A stretch of DNA of 21,553 bases, taken from positions 1-21,553 of IMG/VR virus record IMGVR_UViG_3300010430_002587; one strand, 5' to 3'. Made by a program: the position numbers and the translations under genes. The notes beneath the pieces were generated by a model, which did no database searches, had not been told where the DNA came from, and saw only the letters and a list, made by a program, of their open reading frames with translations. Positions 21,162 to 21,553 of this stretch are shown in pieces. Numbering within the stretch: position 1 is the first letter of the stretch; the number at the start of each line of letters is the position of its first letter. Origin of the DNA: a virus.

Positions 21162-21384
21162 AGAGTTTGATGGCCCTAACAGAAGAAGGAGGAAGCGTAA
21201 CGTGAGTGATGATAGTGGTGGAGGTGGTTGCTCTTGTGTTGGGTTGGTCTTGTTCATCTTAATGATCTGGTCGTTGTGGTTTGGGCTACCAATGCCTGGC
21301 AATAAGAAGATCAACATTGACATCTTCCCTCCTCGTATCTGGGACATGAACGAGGTTCCAAATGGAAACCCTGCCGGGAGATGA
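21145..21384 (+). CDS. Small single-span membrane protein with Arg-rich N-terminus (79 aa)
   Basis: ATG 21145 overlaps the VOC gene by 17 nt. The N-terminus has a RRRRKR cluster (residues 13-18), then DDSGGGGCSC and a hydrophobic span at about 32-50 (VGLVLFILMIWSLWFGLPM), then a soluble end INIDIFPPRIWDMNEVPNG. By the positive-inside rule the N-terminus is cytoplasmic and the last 30 residues external. The CSC just before the span might be acylated, though no lipobox or signal peptide is clear. Function unknown. Confidence 0.65.
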   Translation: MPVTIEEFDGPNRRRRKRNVSDDSGGGGCSCVGLVLFILMIWSLWFGLPMPGNKKINIDIFPPRIWDMNEVPNGNPAGR

Positions 21385-21553
21385 CCGATCACAGGAAGAG
21401 TGGATCTGTGATAAGTGCGCTTGTGGACATGACAGACTTTTCCATCTAAAACCTGACCATAGTGGTGATGGTGAATGTCGCCACGAAGATTGTGTGTCCT
21501 TCTTGATGGGTACAGTAGGAACTAGGTGCCATAGATTTGAACTAAAGGGTCAC
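21362..21553 (+). CDS. Cys/His-rich putative zinc protein, 3'-truncated (64 codons seen)
   Basis: ATG 21362 opens a frame that runs off the window end without a stop. It encodes C16-x2-C19-x-C21-G-H23, H28, H33, C39, H41, C44 and C56-H57, a dense set of metal ligands of the type CxxCxCGH...H...C..HxxC...CHxF found in small phage zinc proteins. It overlaps the previous gene by 23 nt; no strong ribosome binding site is seen (GGAA at about 21,365 lies inside). The C-terminal end is unknown. Confidence 0.65.
   Translation, partial: METLPGDDRSQEEWICDKCACGHDRLFHLKPDHSGDGECRHEDCVSFLMGTVGTRCHRFELKGH

Noticed and set aside
1-21553. CRISPR array, insertion sequence, integrase or attachment site
   Set aside because: No regularly spaced repeats, transposase or recombinase motifs, or terminal inverted repeats were seen on either strand.

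Overview
The window reads as the interior of a large tailed-phage genome (or a prophage/phage-derived contig). Every gene I can support is on the + strand. Junctions are mostly ATGA, GTGA, TTGA or TAATG overlaps, and only four short non-coding gaps occur (about 10,474-10,529, 12,597-12,660, 13,753-13,876 and 18,662-18,707). The replication and recombination gene set is phage-specific. No structural, lysis or integration genes are seen. The host cannot be read directly. A tRNA gene without encoded CCA, strong GGAGG ribosome binding sites and GC-rich hairpin terminators with poor T-tracts would fit a Gram-positive, possibly actinobacterial, host; this is inference only.

Layout. (1) 1-7105, replication: a 5'-truncated SF2 helicase, two or three tiny proteins, a DnaB-like helicase, a separate zinc-ribbon/Toprim primase, a 989-residue fusion of a 4Fe-4S-type uracil-DNA glycosylase-like domain to a family A DNA polymerase, and a MazG-like pyrophosphohydrolase. 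(2) 7105-10,473, recombination in T4-like order: a putative UvsY-like mediator, a gp32-like single-strand DNA binding protein with a long Lys/Glu-rich tail and a Cys motif, a RecA/UvsX-like recombinase, and a small barrel-like protein. (3) 10,474-13,791: a 688-residue protein with an N-terminal HExxH motif and a C-terminal von Willebrand A (MIDAS) domain, followed by a MoxR/CobS-type AAA+ ATPase and ended by a UUCG-capped hairpin terminator. (4) 13,792-13,865: a tRNA with a CAU anticodon, most like tRNA-Ile2 (AUA-reading). (5) 13,877-19,645, accessory genes: a HAD phosphatase, a second MazG-like protein, a DUF3310 protein, a pair of coiled-coil proteins (the second tail-anchored), several small Cys-cluster proteins and several small membrane proteins. 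(6) 19,642-21,553: a 5'-3' (FEN-like) exonuclease, a VOC-fold protein, another small membrane protein and a 3'-truncated Cys-rich protein.

Together the first two blocks supply most of a replisome and a recombination machine: helicases, primase, polymerase with proofreading, exonuclease for primer removal, ssDNA binding protein and recombinase. MazG-like, HAD and DUF3310 proteins probably tune nucleotide pools. The most interesting unexplained unit is the VWA-HExxH/MoxR pair, whose AAA+ partner has Ala where the Walker B Asp normally sits and whose codon use differs from its neighbours. Other points worth checking are the altered UDG motif in the polymerase fusion, a terminator-like hairpin inside a coding sequence, and several genes missed by simple long-ORF calling (1121-1270, 19,227-19,397, 21,362-end).
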